From positions 992,001-1,056,000 of the forward strand of contig NZ_CP157000.1 of NCBI RefSeq assembly GCF_039905635.1: a stretch of DNA of 64,000 nucleotides. Direction: 5' to 3'. Within the stretch, counting starts at the first letter, position 1; each line of letters begins with the position of its first letter. Below, in pieces: positions 19,401-27,193 of the stretch. Under the pieces are notes generated by a model, which worked only from the letters and a program-made list of their open reading frames with translations, ran no database searches and had not been told where the DNA came from. The position numbers were made by a program, and so were the translations under genes. Source of the stretch: Microbacterium sp. ProA8. Its GTDB lineage: Bacteria; Actinomycetota; Actinomycetes; Actinomycetales; Microbacteriaceae.

Positions 19401-20711
19401 TCAGCGCTCCGTGCCCTCGGTTTCGGCGGTTTCCGTCGTGTTGGTCTCGCCGGTGCGCTGAAGTCGGTTCGCGATCTTTCCCGCGAGCCGCCCGGTGGAC
19501 ATCCGGGCGTTCTCGAGGGTGTCGCCTCCGAAGCGGCCGACGGTCTGCAGACCGTCCTTGCCCGCGCCGACCACGCCATCGCGCACATCGGCGGCTGCCG
19601 CAGACCAACGGCGGGCTTCGAGGGCTGCGCGCTCATCGGCGACGCCGAGGGTCGCGTGCAGGGCACTGACGTCAACCGCGACCTCGTTGCTCGCGTGCAC
19701 CACGACCTTCGCCGACATCGGGTTCAGCAGCACCTTCGAGTTAGCTCTGCTGGCGGCCGCGTCCATGCGGGCGACGAGCTGCGTCGTCGTCGTGGCGATC
19801 AGCTCGCGTCGGCGTTGCCGCGCCGTCTGCAACGCGATGCGATGCTTGTCAAGTTCGTCCGGCGACGCGTCGAGCACGCGATCGAGTTCCAGGACACCCA
19901 TTCCCTCCTGCAGCTGGAAGCAGCGAGCGAGTACGGCGAGCCACTCTACGGTGGTGTCTTGCGCCTGCTTCGATAGGTCGGCGAGCTCACCGATCTTCGT
20001 CTCTCGCTCGAGGTTCTCGGCAAGACCGTCGAGCTGCCGCAGGGCATACGCCTGGGTGCGTGCAATCGTCGCCGCATTGCCCTGCACCTTCGACCACGTC
20101 ACCTCGGACACTCGGCCGACCTCGGCGCGCACGACCATCGCTTCGTCGAGCATCAACTCGACGCCGATCATGTCGGCGAGCACCGCATCTTTCTGAGCAC
20201 GCAGGATGTCGTCGACTTTGGCGTCGATCTTCGCGAGGTACTCGGTGATCTCCTCCATCGTCTGCTGCATGGCGTATTGCGCCATGATGCCGCCGACGCC
20301 AGCGAGGAGCGCGGGGTTCGTGAGCATCGCGGTTGGTTTGCCCACGAATTGCAGGTTCTTCGCGAACTGACCGTTCGGTGCCCGGAGCGTCGCATGATCG
20401 AACTTCGTCAACGAGTTCTTCACTTTGGGAAGGTGCTGGGCGGCACTCCACGACTCTTCCGTCAGCTTCATCCACCTCCCGGCGTTCGCCGAGACCTCGG
20501 ACGCTGTCTGCAGCGCCGACCCGCCCTTCGCAGCGAACGAAGTGATTCCCCGAAGGTCGAGTTCGCGCGACGGCAGTCCTGCCGTCGCGACGAACAGTTC
20601 GACGGCGGCCGGCCTGCCGATGACGACCAGTCCGTCGCCATCGCTGATGAGCTCGATCTCATCGCCCGGCTCGTCAGCAGGAGTGCCGAGGGGTTCGGAT
20701 GCGTAGGTCAT
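19401..20711 (-). CDS. Unknown protein with hydrophobic hairpin and coiled coils
   Basis: A 436-residue protein not recognised. A hydrophobic stretch around residues 140-165 (PALLAGVGGIMAQYAM) is followed by an acidic coiled-coil (TMEEITEYLAKIDAKVDDIL) and long charged helices to about 330; the C-terminal 60 residues are rich in Thr, Ala and Gly. The hydrophobic-helix plus coiled-coil plan resembles pore-forming or membrane-remodelling effectors only in outline. ATG 20711 has only a weak GGAGA upstream. Its stop lies one base before the hsdR start, implying coupling with restriction. Confidence 0.75.
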   Translation of the reverse strand: MTYASEPLGTPADEPGDEIELISDGDGLVVIGRPAAVELFVATAGLPSRELDLRGITSFAAKGGSALQTASEVSANAGRWMKLTEESWSAAQHLPKVKNSLTKFDHATLRAPNGQFAKNLQFVGKPTAMLTNPALLAGVGGIMAQYAMQQTMEEITEYLAKIDAKVDDILRAQKDAVLADMIGVELMLDEAMVVRAEVGRVSEVTWSKVQGNAATIARTQAYALRQLDGLAENLERETKIGELADLSKQAQDTTVEWLAVLARCFQLQEGMGVLELDRVLDASPDELDKHRIALQTARQRRRELIATTTTQLVARMDAAASRANSKVLLNPMSAKVVVHASNEVAVDVSALHATLGVADERAALEARRWSAAAADVRDGVVGAGKDGLQTVGRFGGDTLENARMSTGRLAGKIANRLQRTGETNTTETAETEGTER

Positions 20712-20745
20712 GGGCGTGCGTCTCTCTCCGGGTTGCCGAGCTCGG

Positions 20746-21414
20746 TCACGAGGTGAACTCGAATTCGAGATTGATCGTGGGATCGATGGCTTCCACGATT
20801 CGTGTGTAGAACGCCGCGGCTTGATCTTCGAGCACCGGACGGAAGCCGTCGATGTGCTCGTCAACCGCCTCATCGGAGAGAATCTCCTCGAATATCGCGG
20901 TGGTGTCGATCTCCGGTGTCGTCCAGCTGAGTGCGCCGTTCTCTTCCTTGGCCACGCTCAGATCGGGGTTGACGTAACCCAGGTAGATGAAATCGGGGAT
21001 GAGGACGCGATAGGAGTTGTCGCCCGTCTGGACAATCTCCACGTCCTTCCCCTCGATCCCATACTTGGCGTCGTACTCATAGCGCACGAGGACCGACCGC
21101 TCTGTACCCGGGAGAGTGAAGAGCTGGAAATCGCCGATCGCGAGCTTGAGGCCATCCGCGCGCTCCTCCTCGACATCCGTCATGCCCGCGGTCAGAAGAA
21201 CCACCTGCTCCTCACCCTTGATGGAGCGGATCACCTGTGTGTCGCGCGACTCGGCGGCACCGAGAAACTTGCCGACTGAGACGCCGGCAACGGCGGCTCC
21301 GCCGACGAGGGCCAGGATGAACGCGACGAGCAGGACCTTCGCCCAGACGGGCGTCTTCTTGACATGCTTCGATGCGGGTGCGGTCGCCGAAGGCGGCGCG
21401 GACGTGGTGGTCAT
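20746..21414 (-). CDS. Single-pass membrane protein, DUF4230-like
   Basis: A 222-residue protein: a Ser/Thr/Ala/Pro-rich cytoplasmic tail, a lysine pair, one transmembrane helix (about 27-52, VWAKVLLVAFILALVGGAAVAG), then a soluble extracytoplasmic domain. The segment IKGEEQVVLLTAG through RVLIPDFIYLGYVNPD resembles DUF4230, whose role is unknown. GGGGAG precedes ATG 21414. It sits between hsdS and the coiled-coil gene with gaps of 70 and 34 bases, same strand, so it is probably in the same transcript. Family assignment is tentative. Confidence 0.7.
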   Translation of the reverse strand: MTTTSAPPSATAPASKHVKKTPVWAKVLLVAFILALVGGAAVAGVSVGKFLGAAESRDTQVIRSIKGEEQVVLLTAGMTDVEEERADGLKLAIGDFQLFTLPGTERSVLVRYEYDAKYGIEGKDVEIVQTGDNSYRVLIPDFIYLGYVNPDLSVAKEENGALSWTTPEIDTTAIFEEILSDEAVDEHIDGFRPVLEDQAAAFYTRIVEAIDPTINLEFEFTS

Positions 21415-21484
21415 GCGTTGAATCTCCCCAGATGCGTGCGACGGTGCAGTCTTGTGAATGTATCCGGTATCGAGCCCGTTGCGC

Positions 21485-22636
21485 TCAGACGCCGGCGGCG
21501 GCCGCAACCTTCTCCGCATGGCGGACGCGGAGTTTGCCCGACATGAGCTGCGGAAGCAGTGCGTCGCGGGTTGCGGCGAGCGTGCGGTTCTCGCGGCTGA
21601 CAGCGTCAATGAGTTCGATCAACGCATCCGCCTGGTACGTGAAGCTCGCGATCCTTGTCGTGTCAGCGAGTGCGATCGGCAGTGCGAGAGCTTCCGAACG
21701 ATTCAGGCCGGGAACCGCCGAATCATTGTTCATCTCGTCGAGGCGGAGTGTTCGGAGGAGGAAGTATAGATATGGCTGCGAAATCCCCGCGCGCGTCCCA
21801 CGGACGTAGAAGGTTGTGTCGATTGGGAAGTGTGGCCCGCTGACCCAGTGAACGCTTCCGGCAGACCCCTTGCGGCCGACAACCACACCCGAGCGGTCGA
21901 CGAGAGCAACTGAATGCGCACCGCTGATGCCCCCGCTGCCAACCACGGCGACTTCGCCAGAGCGCCGCGCGGCGGCAGACAACGCTTTGCCGTATTCGAG
22001 CGAGACAATCGCTCCAAGCGTGCTCTTGGAGTGTGCAGGATCGGCTTGGATCAAGCGGAACTGGGTCTCCATTAGGCCCCACGCGGTCGCGGCGAGGGCG
22101 GTGTTGGCGGCGATCTTGTCGTCGAGGGCGCCCAGCACCTCGGCGATCGCCTGCTGCTCTGGGAGCGGCGGGAGCGGGATCGGGATGCTGCGGAGCGACG
22201 TGAGCGGTTGCCCGATTCCCGGCGTTCCCACCGTCGAGGCGCGGCTCAGCAATTCGTCGCGACCCTTGTCGCGGAAGTAGAGAAGAACGAACCGCGAGTC
22301 GGCCACGTCCGTGTCGACCGTCAGCTTCATCATGCTTGATGAGAGCAGCCATTCCTGATCGTCTACCCGTGCAACACGACCTATCGCCCCGCGATGAGGG
22401 AAGACCAGGTCACCGGGTCTCACCAGACACGCAGGGAACTCATCCGCGGTTTCGCGAGCCACGTACACGAGGTCGTCGGTTGAGAGTCCCCATCGATCGC
22501 CTATGTTCTGTCCGCGCACGACAGGCACACCACTGCTCGTGTAGCGATCAGCACGCAGCGCGGATCCGAAGGGTCCAATCGCGATGGAACGCGGCACGGG
22601 TGCGGCGATGTCAGCAATGGTGACGGTTTGGATCAT
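21485..22636 (-). CDS. hsdS: Type I restriction enzyme, S (specificity) subunit
   Basis: A 383-residue HsdS with two target-recognition domains. The first ends in the conserved LPPLPEQQAIAEVLGALDDKI helix; the second spans about 205-340 and ends with the distal conserved region ALIELIDAVSRENRTLAATRDALLPQLMSG. It reads a bipartite DNA site and holds HsdM and HsdR. ATG 22636 overlaps the hsdM stop as ATGA. The target sequence cannot be predicted. Confidence 0.93.
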   Translation of the reverse strand: MIQTVTIADIAAPVPRSIAIGPFGSALRADRYTSSGVPVVRGQNIGDRWGLSTDDLVYVARETADEFPACLVRPGDLVFPHRGAIGRVARVDDQEWLLSSSMMKLTVDTDVADSRFVLLYFRDKGRDELLSRASTVGTPGIGQPLTSLRSIPIPLPPLPEQQAIAEVLGALDDKIAANTALAATAWGLMETQFRLIQADPAHSKSTLGAIVSLEYGKALSAAARRSGEVAVVGSGGISGAHSVALVDRSGVVVGRKGSAGSVHWVSGPHFPIDTTFYVRGTRAGISQPYLYFLLRTLRLDEMNNDSAVPGLNRSEALALPIALADTTRIASFTYQADALIELIDAVSRENRTLAATRDALLPQLMSGKLRVRHAEKVAAAAGV

Positions 22637-24336
22637 GACACTCGCTCCAACTGTTCGCGCACAACCTCGGCGAGCCGCGCCGACTCCGCGAACTGCGTCT
22701 CAAGCTCTGCTCGCAACCGCGCGAGCTTCTCCTCGATCGGCTCGCCATCGTCCTCGACATCCGCGGCGCCGACGTAGCGACCGGGCGTCAGCGCGTAGTC
22801 GGCGGCCTTGATCTCGGCGAGGGGTGCGGAGTAGCAGAAGCCGGGGGTGTCGGCGTATGCGCCGGGTGCAGACGTTTCGTCTCGCTCGTTCCTCGCTCGC
22901 TCAACGACCAAGACCTCGGGCGCTTCGACAGGCTCAGCGACCGGTGTGGCCGGGAAGGCGAAGGCGGCGGCATCCGTCTCTTGGCCCATCCAGGCGTGGA
23001 AGGTGCCGGCGATCTTCGCGATGTCGTCGTCGCTCAGGGCGCGCTCGGCGCGATCGACCATGTGGCCGAGGTTGCGGGCGTCGATGAAGAGCACCTCGCC
23101 TGCGCGCTTGCCCTTGTCTTTCGCGAAGAACCAGACGCACACTGGGATGCCGGTCGAACGGAAGAGCTGCGTCGGCAGGGCGACCATGCACGAGACGAGG
23201 TCGGCCTCGACGATCTCGGCGCGGATCTGGCCCTCGCCGCCCGAGTTCGACGACATCGAGCCGTTCGCCATGACGACGCCGGCCTGCCCTCCGGGAGCGA
23301 GTTTGGAGAGGATGTGCTGGATCCACGCGTAGTTCGCGTTGCCGGCCGGCGGCACGCCGAAGCGCCAGCGCGGGTCGGACTCGTTGCGGGCCCAGTCCTT
23401 GATGTTGAACGGCGGGTTCGCCATCACGAAGTCGGCCTGCAGGTCAGGGTGCAGGTCGCGGGCGAACGTGTCGCCCCAGCGCGGACCGAGGTTGCCCGAC
23501 AGCCCGTGGATGGCGAGGTTCATCTTCGCCATGCGCCACGTGCGCTCGTTGAGCTCCTGCCCGTACACCGAGATCTCGCTGCTCTCGCCGTGGTGCGCGT
23601 CGATGAACTTCTCGGCCTGCACGAACATCCCGCCCGACCCGCACGCCGGGTCATAGACGCGCCCGTGCGTCGGCTGCAGCAGTTCGACCAGCACCCGCAC
23701 GACTCCGGCGGGCGTATAGAACTCACCACCCCGCTTGCCCTCGGCCGCGGCGAACTTCTCGAGGAAGTACTCGTACACCTCGCCCAGCAGATCGCGCGCG
23801 CGGCGCCCGTCCGACCCGCCCTGGCCCTGCGCGGCGAACCGTGCGGAGTTCAGCAGATCGAGCAGCTCACCCAGTCGGCGCTGGTCGACGCTGTCGCGGT
23901 TGAAGATGCGGGGGAGCGTGCCCGAGAGCTGCGGGTTCGCCTGCATGACGGCATCCATCGCCTCATCGATCAGCAGGCCAATCGACTTCTCGACGCCGTC
24001 GACCGATGCACCCTTCGCACGCTCGGCGAGGAACCCCCACCGCGCGTTCGCCGGTACCCAGAACACGCCGCGTCCGGTGTACTCGTCGGTGTCGTCGATG
24101 AGGTCGGCGATCTGGTCGTCGTCGTACCCCTCGGCCGTGAGCTCGGCGCGGATGCTTGCACGCCGCTCATCGAAGGCGTCTGACACGTACTTGAGGAAGA
24201 CGAGACCGAGGATGACGTCCTTGTACTGCGAGGCATCCATCGATCCGCGCAGTTTGTCGGCGGCCTTCCAGAGCGTGTCTTTCAGCTCCTTCATCGTCGA
24301 CGGCGCCTGCGGGGCGGCTTTCGGTATGCGGGGCAT
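22633..24336 (-). CDS. hsdM: Type I restriction enzyme, M (adenine methyltransferase) subunit
   Basis: A 567-residue N6-adenine methyltransferase. An N-terminal HsdM helical domain precedes the SAM-binding motif VYDPACGSGGMF (228-239) and the catalytic NPPF (307-310). Residues about 461-494 form a non-conserved insert (VAEPVEAPEVLVVERARNE...) encoded by two genome repeat elements lying in frame (22873-22942). After it the usual PGFCYSAPLAEI...LTPGRYVG resumes. ATG 24336 has AAGGAA upstream and follows the stop of the HsdM/S-like gene by 8 bases. Confidence 0.95.
   Translation of the reverse strand: MPRIPKAAPQAPSTMKELKDTLWKAADKLRGSMDASQYKDVILGLVFLKYVSDAFDERRASIRAELTAEGYDDDQIADLIDDTDEYTGRGVFWVPANARWGFLAERAKGASVDGVEKSIGLLIDEAMDAVMQANPQLSGTLPRIFNRDSVDQRRLGELLDLLNSARFAAQGQGGSDGRRARDLLGEVYEYFLEKFAAAEGKRGGEFYTPAGVVRVLVELLQPTHGRVYDPACGSGGMFVQAEKFIDAHHGESSEISVYGQELNERTWRMAKMNLAIHGLSGNLGPRWGDTFARDLHPDLQADFVMANPPFNIKDWARNESDPRWRFGVPPAGNANYAWIQHILSKLAPGGQAGVVMANGSMSSNSGGEGQIRAEIVEADLVSCMVALPTQLFRSTGIPVCVWFFAKDKGKRAGEVLFIDARNLGHMVDRAERALSDDDIAKIAGTFHAWMGQETDAAAFAFPATPVAEPVEAPEVLVVERARNERDETSAPGAYADTPGFCYSAPLAEIKAADYALTPGRYVGAADVEDDGEPIEEKLARLRAELETQFAESARLAEVVREQLERVS
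22873..22942. repeat. Two interspersed repeat elements inside hsdM
   Basis: 22873-22909 reads CGTTTCGTCTCGCTCG ... CGCTCAACGACC, the family A element found elsewhere in the window at 41264, 48814 and 60534. 22921-22942 reads CGCTTCGACAGGCTCAGCG ACC, family B, also at the right edge (63982-64000). Both are read through in frame by hsdM. Confidence 0.8.
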
Positions 24337-24344
24337 GGTATTCC

Positions 24345-26315
24345 TTACTGCGGAACGGATGCCGCGGCTGCGGCGGGATCGGTGAGCATGACTGTGCCGG
24401 AGGCAACGCCGGCGGCGAGCAGGTCGGCATAGGCGTCGAGGGCTTCGACGCGGTGTTCGAGCGCTCTGCGGCGCGTAGCGATATCTGCGAGTGCGGCCCG
24501 GAGCGGCGCCGTCTGCTGCGGGGCTACTCGACGCAGCCGCCACCGTCGCCACGATCCGGCACCGCCGGGCGAGCGATCGATGTCGAGCGCCATGAGTTCG
24601 GGCACGAGGCCGCCGGGGTCGGACGCGTCGATGCGCAGGACGCGAGCGGGATGCGCCACGACCTTGGAGCCGTCGGCATCAACCCACGCCTTCGCGGTCG
24701 GTGAGGTGCGGAAGATGATGTCGCCCGGTGCTGTCAGTCGCGCGGAAGGATGCCGCTGCGCGAACACCATCGGATCGACGCGGTGCTCGCCGATCTTCGC
24801 GGGATTGTCGAGATCCTCGGCGCCGACCGCGACGAGACCGGTGGGCGAGTACTCGTCGTGCGCGAGGCGCGTCCCAGCCAGAACACGCAGGTGCCGATCG
24901 GTGAGGAGCGCATCCACCGACGCCGAGTCGAGTGGGCGCCCGGGTGCCGAGGTGGGCGAGGCCACGGGGACGTCGTCGGGCATGCTCGCGCGGGCCTGAT
25001 CCAGCAGCGCCGGGAGTTCCCGTGTCGAGCTTCGGGCGGTGGCAGCGCGGGCGCCGGGGCCGAGCAGATCACCGCGTGCGGCGAGCAGCGAGGTCGTGCG
25101 CACGAGCCGAGTGAACCGGAACGCGTGCGCACGCACATCGTGAGCGCTGCCCATCGCGGCGACCACATCGCTCGCCAGGTCCGCCCTGGCCGCTCGTGTC
25201 AGCGTGACCTCGGTGAGGTCGGCGACCGCCGTGAAACGATCGGCCAGCGGGACGTCGCCGGCCTCGCGCCCCAGCACCCAGAGCGCGAGCGCCTCTCGAG
25301 CGGCCGAGGTGACCAGGCCGGAGGGGAGCCGCACGATGGCGCGGACGCGCCCCGACCGCAGCACGTCGGTGCGCGTCAGCGCGTCAGTCGTCGCGATCGA
25401 CCCGATCAGAACGCCGGCCGGTGCGAGCACCAGTGCCCGGTCATCGTCGCGCATGGCGAGAACCAGCTCGTCGAGTGTCCGGAGCATCTCCGACGCCAGG
25501 AGAGCGCCGGCCGAGGGCAGGCGCGTGACAGTGAGCCGCGGCGCCAATCCAGAGGTGTGGTCGAGAGTCAACGCGATGCCGTCGAGCAGCAGGCGCCGGA
25601 CGATGCCGCGCCGCTCTGGCTGCTCGGCCAGGGAGACCTCGGAATCGGCGAGAGCGGAGATGAGCTCGTGTGCGAGCGCCGAAGCGATGCCTGCGGCGAC
25701 GACGAGCGTGGAGTCGCGTCCAGCCATGAGCGCTACCGACAGGCCGAGCAGCAGCGCCTCGGCGTCAGCCGTGAGCGGACCGGCGGATCCGCCGGCTGCT
25801 TTCGTCGACGCATGGCGCCGCTCAAGGAGCCGCGATGCCGCGAGGGGCGAATACGCGGCGTCGGCAAGCAGATCAGCCCACTCCGCCCAGGCCGGCTCAG
25901 CTGCCGACACTTCGGCGGCCAGGCACGAGTCGTCTGGATCCGCGACGGCGGCCAGGCGGCTGAGCGCGTCGGCGTCCAAGCCGCCGACAGTCTCACCGGT
26001 CACCGCGTGCAGGGCGAGCAAGGCATCGACCGCTGCCACATGCTCGGCATCCGCGAAGTCGAACCCCCGCGGGACGGCAGACGCCGCTGCGTCGGCCACA
26101 GCTTCCGGATTATTCCCGTGGTCCGTGCGCACCAGCCACTGGGCGATGGACATCGCGTCGAAGAAGGGACGTCCGTCTTTCTGGTGTGCCGCATGTGGAA
26201 ACGGATCAGCGGTCCCACTGAAGCGGGCTCGCCACATCGATGCCACCGGCCGCTGCACGCCGGCCAGGCGCGCGACGCCGGCCAGGTCGATGAGAAGCGG
26301 GGGAGTCGAGGACAT
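24345..26315 (-). CDS. Degenerate HsdM/HsdS-like fusion with N-terminal DNA-binding domain
   Basis: A 656-residue protein. Residues 1-65 look like a winged or helix-turn-helix domain (LAGVARLAGVQRPVASMWRAR). The middle (about 150-400) is alanine-rich and follows the late HsdM pattern (VLIGSIATTDALTRTDVLRSGRVRAIVRLPSG), but the SAM motif (DPxxGxGG) and NPPF are absent. From about 500 it resembles an HsdS target-recognition half, with PGDIIFRTSPTAKAWVD and a final conserved-type helix. It is the first gene of the train, 8 bases before hsdM, so it may be an accessory DNA-reading or regulatory subunit. ATG 26315 has no clear ribosome site and could be leaderless. Confidence 0.7.
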   Translation of the reverse strand: MSSTPPLLIDLAGVARLAGVQRPVASMWRARFSGTADPFPHAAHQKDGRPFFDAMSIAQWLVRTDHGNNPEAVADAAASAVPRGFDFADAEHVAAVDALLALHAVTGETVGGLDADALSRLAAVADPDDSCLAAEVSAAEPAWAEWADLLADAAYSPLAASRLLERRHASTKAAGGSAGPLTADAEALLLGLSVALMAGRDSTLVVAAGIASALAHELISALADSEVSLAEQPERRGIVRRLLLDGIALTLDHTSGLAPRLTVTRLPSAGALLASEMLRTLDELVLAMRDDDRALVLAPAGVLIGSIATTDALTRTDVLRSGRVRAIVRLPSGLVTSAAREALALWVLGREAGDVPLADRFTAVADLTEVTLTRAARADLASDVVAAMGSAHDVRAHAFRFTRLVRTTSLLAARGDLLGPGARAATARSSTRELPALLDQARASMPDDVPVASPTSAPGRPLDSASVDALLTDRHLRVLAGTRLAHDEYSPTGLVAVGAEDLDNPAKIGEHRVDPMVFAQRHPSARLTAPGDIIFRTSPTAKAWVDADGSKVVAHPARVLRIDASDPGGLVPELMALDIDRSPGGAGSWRRWRLRRVAPQQTAPLRAALADIATRRRALEHRVEALDAYADLLAAGVASGTVMLTDPAAAAASVPQ

Positions 26316-26510
26316 GTCGCCAAAGCTAGCGGTGAATCAGGCAACTTTGTACGCAACATCCGATAAGAGGGCTTATCAAGCTGGTTGCTCCATGCACCAT
26401 CCGACTCGAACCACTATCGGTTCCGGCGGCAAACGTCGCCGCGACAGGCGGGGCTCTGCTGGGGGGCCGCTCCGCCTGTCGCTCAACCTCGACCTCGACC
26501 GGAGCATGTC
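26316..26510. promoter_or_regulatory. Divergent control region of the two defence transcription units
   Basis: This 195-base, locally AT-richer segment drives the minus-strand train and the plus-strand lipoprotein-AddBA unit. It carries an inverted repeat GATAAG-AGGG-CTTATC (26362-26377), a likely operator, and an 11-bp inverted repeat GCGACAGGCGG / CCGCCTGTCGC (26441-26451, 26472-26482) that would fold in the plus-strand 5' leader. I could not place unambiguous -35/-10 pairs. Confidence 0.5.
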
Positions 26511-27137
26511 ATGCACAAGATTGCACCCATCGCCGCGGCATCCGTCGCCCTCATTCTCTCGCTGACGGCGTGCTCGCCGGCGCCACGCGCCGACTCGGGC
26601 AAGACACCCGACACCGCGCCCGTCGCGACAGCCGAGGCCACGCCCGAGGCGACGGAGGCTGCCGCACCGTCTGAGTTCGGTGAGACGGTCACCAGCTCGC
26701 GCGGCAATCTCGTCAAGGAGATCGGCCAGCTCGCTGGAACCTCCGCGCTGGCATCGGATGTCGTGACGTCGAGATTCGCCGTCACCGACATCGTGCTGGA
26801 CCCCGAATGCACCAGCGGCTTCGCCGAGGCCCCGGCGAACGGTCACTACCTGGGCATCCACCTCAACATCGAGACGACTCCCGAATTGGCCGAAGACGAG
26901 TTCCCCTGGATCACGTTCACCCAGCACGACTGGCAGGCCTACGACGCCGAGGGCAAGCGACTCAACGACCCGGTCGGCAACGCCTGGTCGTGCCTCGACA
27001 GTGGCCAGCAGCTGCCGGTCCAGATCGGCCCGGGCCAGAGCGTCTCGGGATGGATCGTCCTCGACGTCGCGGCGACGAACGGATTCGTCGTGCTCGCGAT
27101 GGCCGGCAGCCCGACCGGCTGGGAATGGGCGTACTGA
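26511..27137 (+). CDS. Predicted lipoprotein with DUF4352-like domain
   Basis: A 208-residue surface lipoprotein: signal MHKIAPIAAASVALILS, lipobox LTAC, a Thr/Ala/Pro linker (about 24-55), then a beta-rich domain whose pattern (FAVTDIVLDPEC...YLGIHLNIET...GQSVSGWIVLDV) fits the DUF4352 immunoglobulin-like family. Two cysteines may form a disulfide. GGAG lies 7 bases before ATG 26511. It is first in the plus-strand unit, 56 bases before the addB-like gene, giving a second surface lipoprotein in the island. Confidence 0.8.
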   Translation: MHKIAPIAAASVALILSLTACSPAPRADSGKTPDTAPVATAEATPEATEAAAPSEFGETVTSSRGNLVKEIGQLAGTSALASDVVTSRFAVTDIVLDPECTSGFAEAPANGHYLGIHLNIETTPELAEDEFPWITFTQHDWQAYDAEGKRLNDPVGNAWSCLDSGQQLPVQIGPGQSVSGWIVLDVAATNGFVVLAMAGSPTGWEWAY

Positions 27138-27193
27138 AACGGCGACCTCTCCTGATAAGAACGAGATGCCCGCTGCACCCGGAGGTCAGCCGT

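Noticed and set aside
19400-19675. N-terminal extension of HsdR from an upstream ATG
   Set aside because: It overlaps the coiled-coil gene and adds a Pro/Arg/Ser-rich stretch with no family similarity; GTG 19399 gives the usual HsdR start.
26385-26510. N-terminal extension of the DUF4352-like lipoprotein
   Set aside because: It would bury the lipoprotein signal; GGAG before ATG 26511 and the intact signal peptide decide the start.
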